Shown: positions 62,641-64,000 of the stretch, piece after piece
How positions within the stretch are numbered: position 1 is the first letter of the stretch
Layout: the number at the start of each line of letters is the position of its first letter
Notes under the pieces: model-generated
Database searches by the model: none
Told to the model about the DNA's origin: nothing
Seen by the model: the letters and a program-made list of their open reading frames with translations, nothing else
Assembly: GCA_013399855.1 (NCBI GenBank)
Contig: VXAY01002085.1
Coordinates: 212,023 to 276,022 of the forward strand
Length of the DNA stretch: 64,000 nt
DNA from: Oxyruncus cristatus
Lineage: Eukaryota > Chordata > Aves > Passeriformes > Cotingidae
Reading direction: 5' to 3'
Position numbers and translations under genes: made by a program

Positions 62641-64000
62641 CACCTTTTTGTGTTCTTGGATGATGAGAGCAATGTTCATTTTTGCTGTGGTGGTGGAGAA
62701 GGGATCTGCATCAGAGTGGTGAGCAGGCTCCAGAGTGGTGAGACTGGGAGTGGAGATCCATCTTGCTGTCTTAAGTCCTGAAAAACTTCCCACTCTAAGA
62801 ACTCCCCTTCTTTTTCTATTATGGCAAAGCACAGGACTTTCCTGAAATTCCACCCAGAAAAACTAACTTGTTTCCCCCACTCTCCAGCTGGCTGATGGAC
62901 TTGCTGTCAGATGAAAGGAAGGCATGAGGAAGGTTGAGTAAATTTGGGTATTCAAATGTCAGCAGCAGCTAAGGCTGCCTGCTGACTTTGGCTGCCCATA
63001 CTGCCCATACCTACCAACACTACTCCTCACACAGCCACAAGTCTGTAGAAATACATGTTTGTGTGTGGGCAGCATTAACTACTTCTATAATATGCCCCAA
63101 TTCAGAAGACTGAAGTGAGAACTAACAGCTATGGAATCTACTTCAAATGTTGATTGGAGTTGTTTTTTTGGTTTAAGTTTTTTGTTTATTTGTGTAAAAA
63201 AAAAGGATACCCCTATTTTTGTATTAAGTACCTTATTCATGCATCCTTTAGTAAGAATTTTCCTTATAGAAGATCTAAATTTTATCTTTAACAAGTGGAA
63301 TATCATGTTTACAGATGCTTCTGAAACACCTACACCAAACACCTTCTCTAAAACCCCCATCCAGGTGATAACAGGGAAACTGTTATTCTTCCTAAAGATA
63401 CTGAATATACTGAATGAAAAATACAGGGAAGGTAGCAAAAGATGAAGAGTGGTACTAGTATTATATTTAGGTTAAGGTCAAGAATAATCCTTTCAAGGGT
63501 TTCTGTCCTAGTCTACTGCTTTTGCTAAAGTTTTAGTCATCTGAGGCAGGGATCTGATGGAGGACTGTGGACAATTTGGACTGATGTTGAAAAGGTCACC
63601 TTTCAGCAGCAGGGTGGGTATCTTTCCAACAACTATTTTAGTATTTTTGTACATTCTTAAGAAATTGGAAGGTGTAGGATTTAAAACAGTCAGTGGATAA
63701 CAAAAAATAACGTAAGCACTGATTCTCATTTGGATGAACTCAGCTCTGAAGATTTACTAGAAATAAATCCCAAATGAAGGGTCTTGGACGGACTGAGAAG
63801 ATTACACATTTGCTAGAAATTTGAGGCAACAATAAAAAGATACTCTCTGGCTTAATAAGGCAGAAATACTGAAACAGTACGTTCAAATATACCAGAGTAT
63901 ACTTAGCAGTGCTTAATATTTTCAAGTTCATGATTTATTGGATGAAACAGAGTTGGTGACATTTGTGCAACTCAATAGCTGTTCAAATAATGAAAAGAAT
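62641..64000. other. AT-rich unique sequence, no gene seen
   Basis: No supported gene or repeat. Frames of 104-117 codons are open on both strands over 63085-63445, so neither is convincing. Confidence 0.5.

Noticed and set aside
63085..63445. Overlapping 117- and 104-codon frames
   Set aside because: Open on opposite strands over the same bases, low complexity in places, and no recognised product.

Overview
The window looks like bird (or at least archosaur) nuclear DNA. It is AT-rich and CpG-poor. The only interspersed repeats I can recognise are pieces of CR1, the dominant LINE of birds and other reptiles, several ending in the typical avian CR1 tail of short units such as AATCATAG. I see no bacterial-style gene packing, no tRNA or rRNA gene, no CRISPR array and no long open reading frame. 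The species cannot be named from the sequence, and the window could equally be a gene desert or the inside of a very long intron.

Layout. From 1 to about 12 kb: AT-rich unique sequence, a short CR1 tail (2546-2660), a 0.75-kb CR1 fragment with an internal 29-bp triplication (3785-4537), and one exon-like segment (7490-7544) followed 0.2 kb later by AATAAA plus an A-run. From 12 to 28 kb: a 0.58-kb CR1 fragment (12062-12640), a 69-codon stop-free patch (12808-13017), and three GC-richer islands of unknown nature (about 15020-15470, 20240-20760 and 26820-27320). From 28 to 47 kb: one CR1 fragment (28326-28653), then about 18 kb without recognisable repeats, holding several striking inverted repeats and candidate conserved non-coding blocks (35.1-35.6 kb, 37.8 kb and 44.9-45.5 kb). 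From 47 to 64 kb: a denser set of CR1 pieces (47148-47243, 52401-52744, 53341-53940, 56123-56716, 59500-60302 and 60303-60402) and a large (TATC)n microsatellite (62450-62640).

Genes. I support no intact protein-coding gene. The only protein signal with a family assignment is decayed CR1 ORF2: reverse-transcriptase or C-terminal pieces with stops, frameshifts and truncations. All the other short open frames are what chance gives in this sequence, and several overlap open frames on the opposite strand. If this DNA has a function it is most likely regulatory. The best candidates are the cluster of homeodomain-type TAAT sites at 45.3-45.5 kb and the octamer-containing block at 35.1-35.6 kb. I found no convincing previously undescribed system. 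The most checkable oddities are the perfect inverted repeats at 303-336, 20912-20954, 36794-36836, 39020-39044 and 41238-41257.
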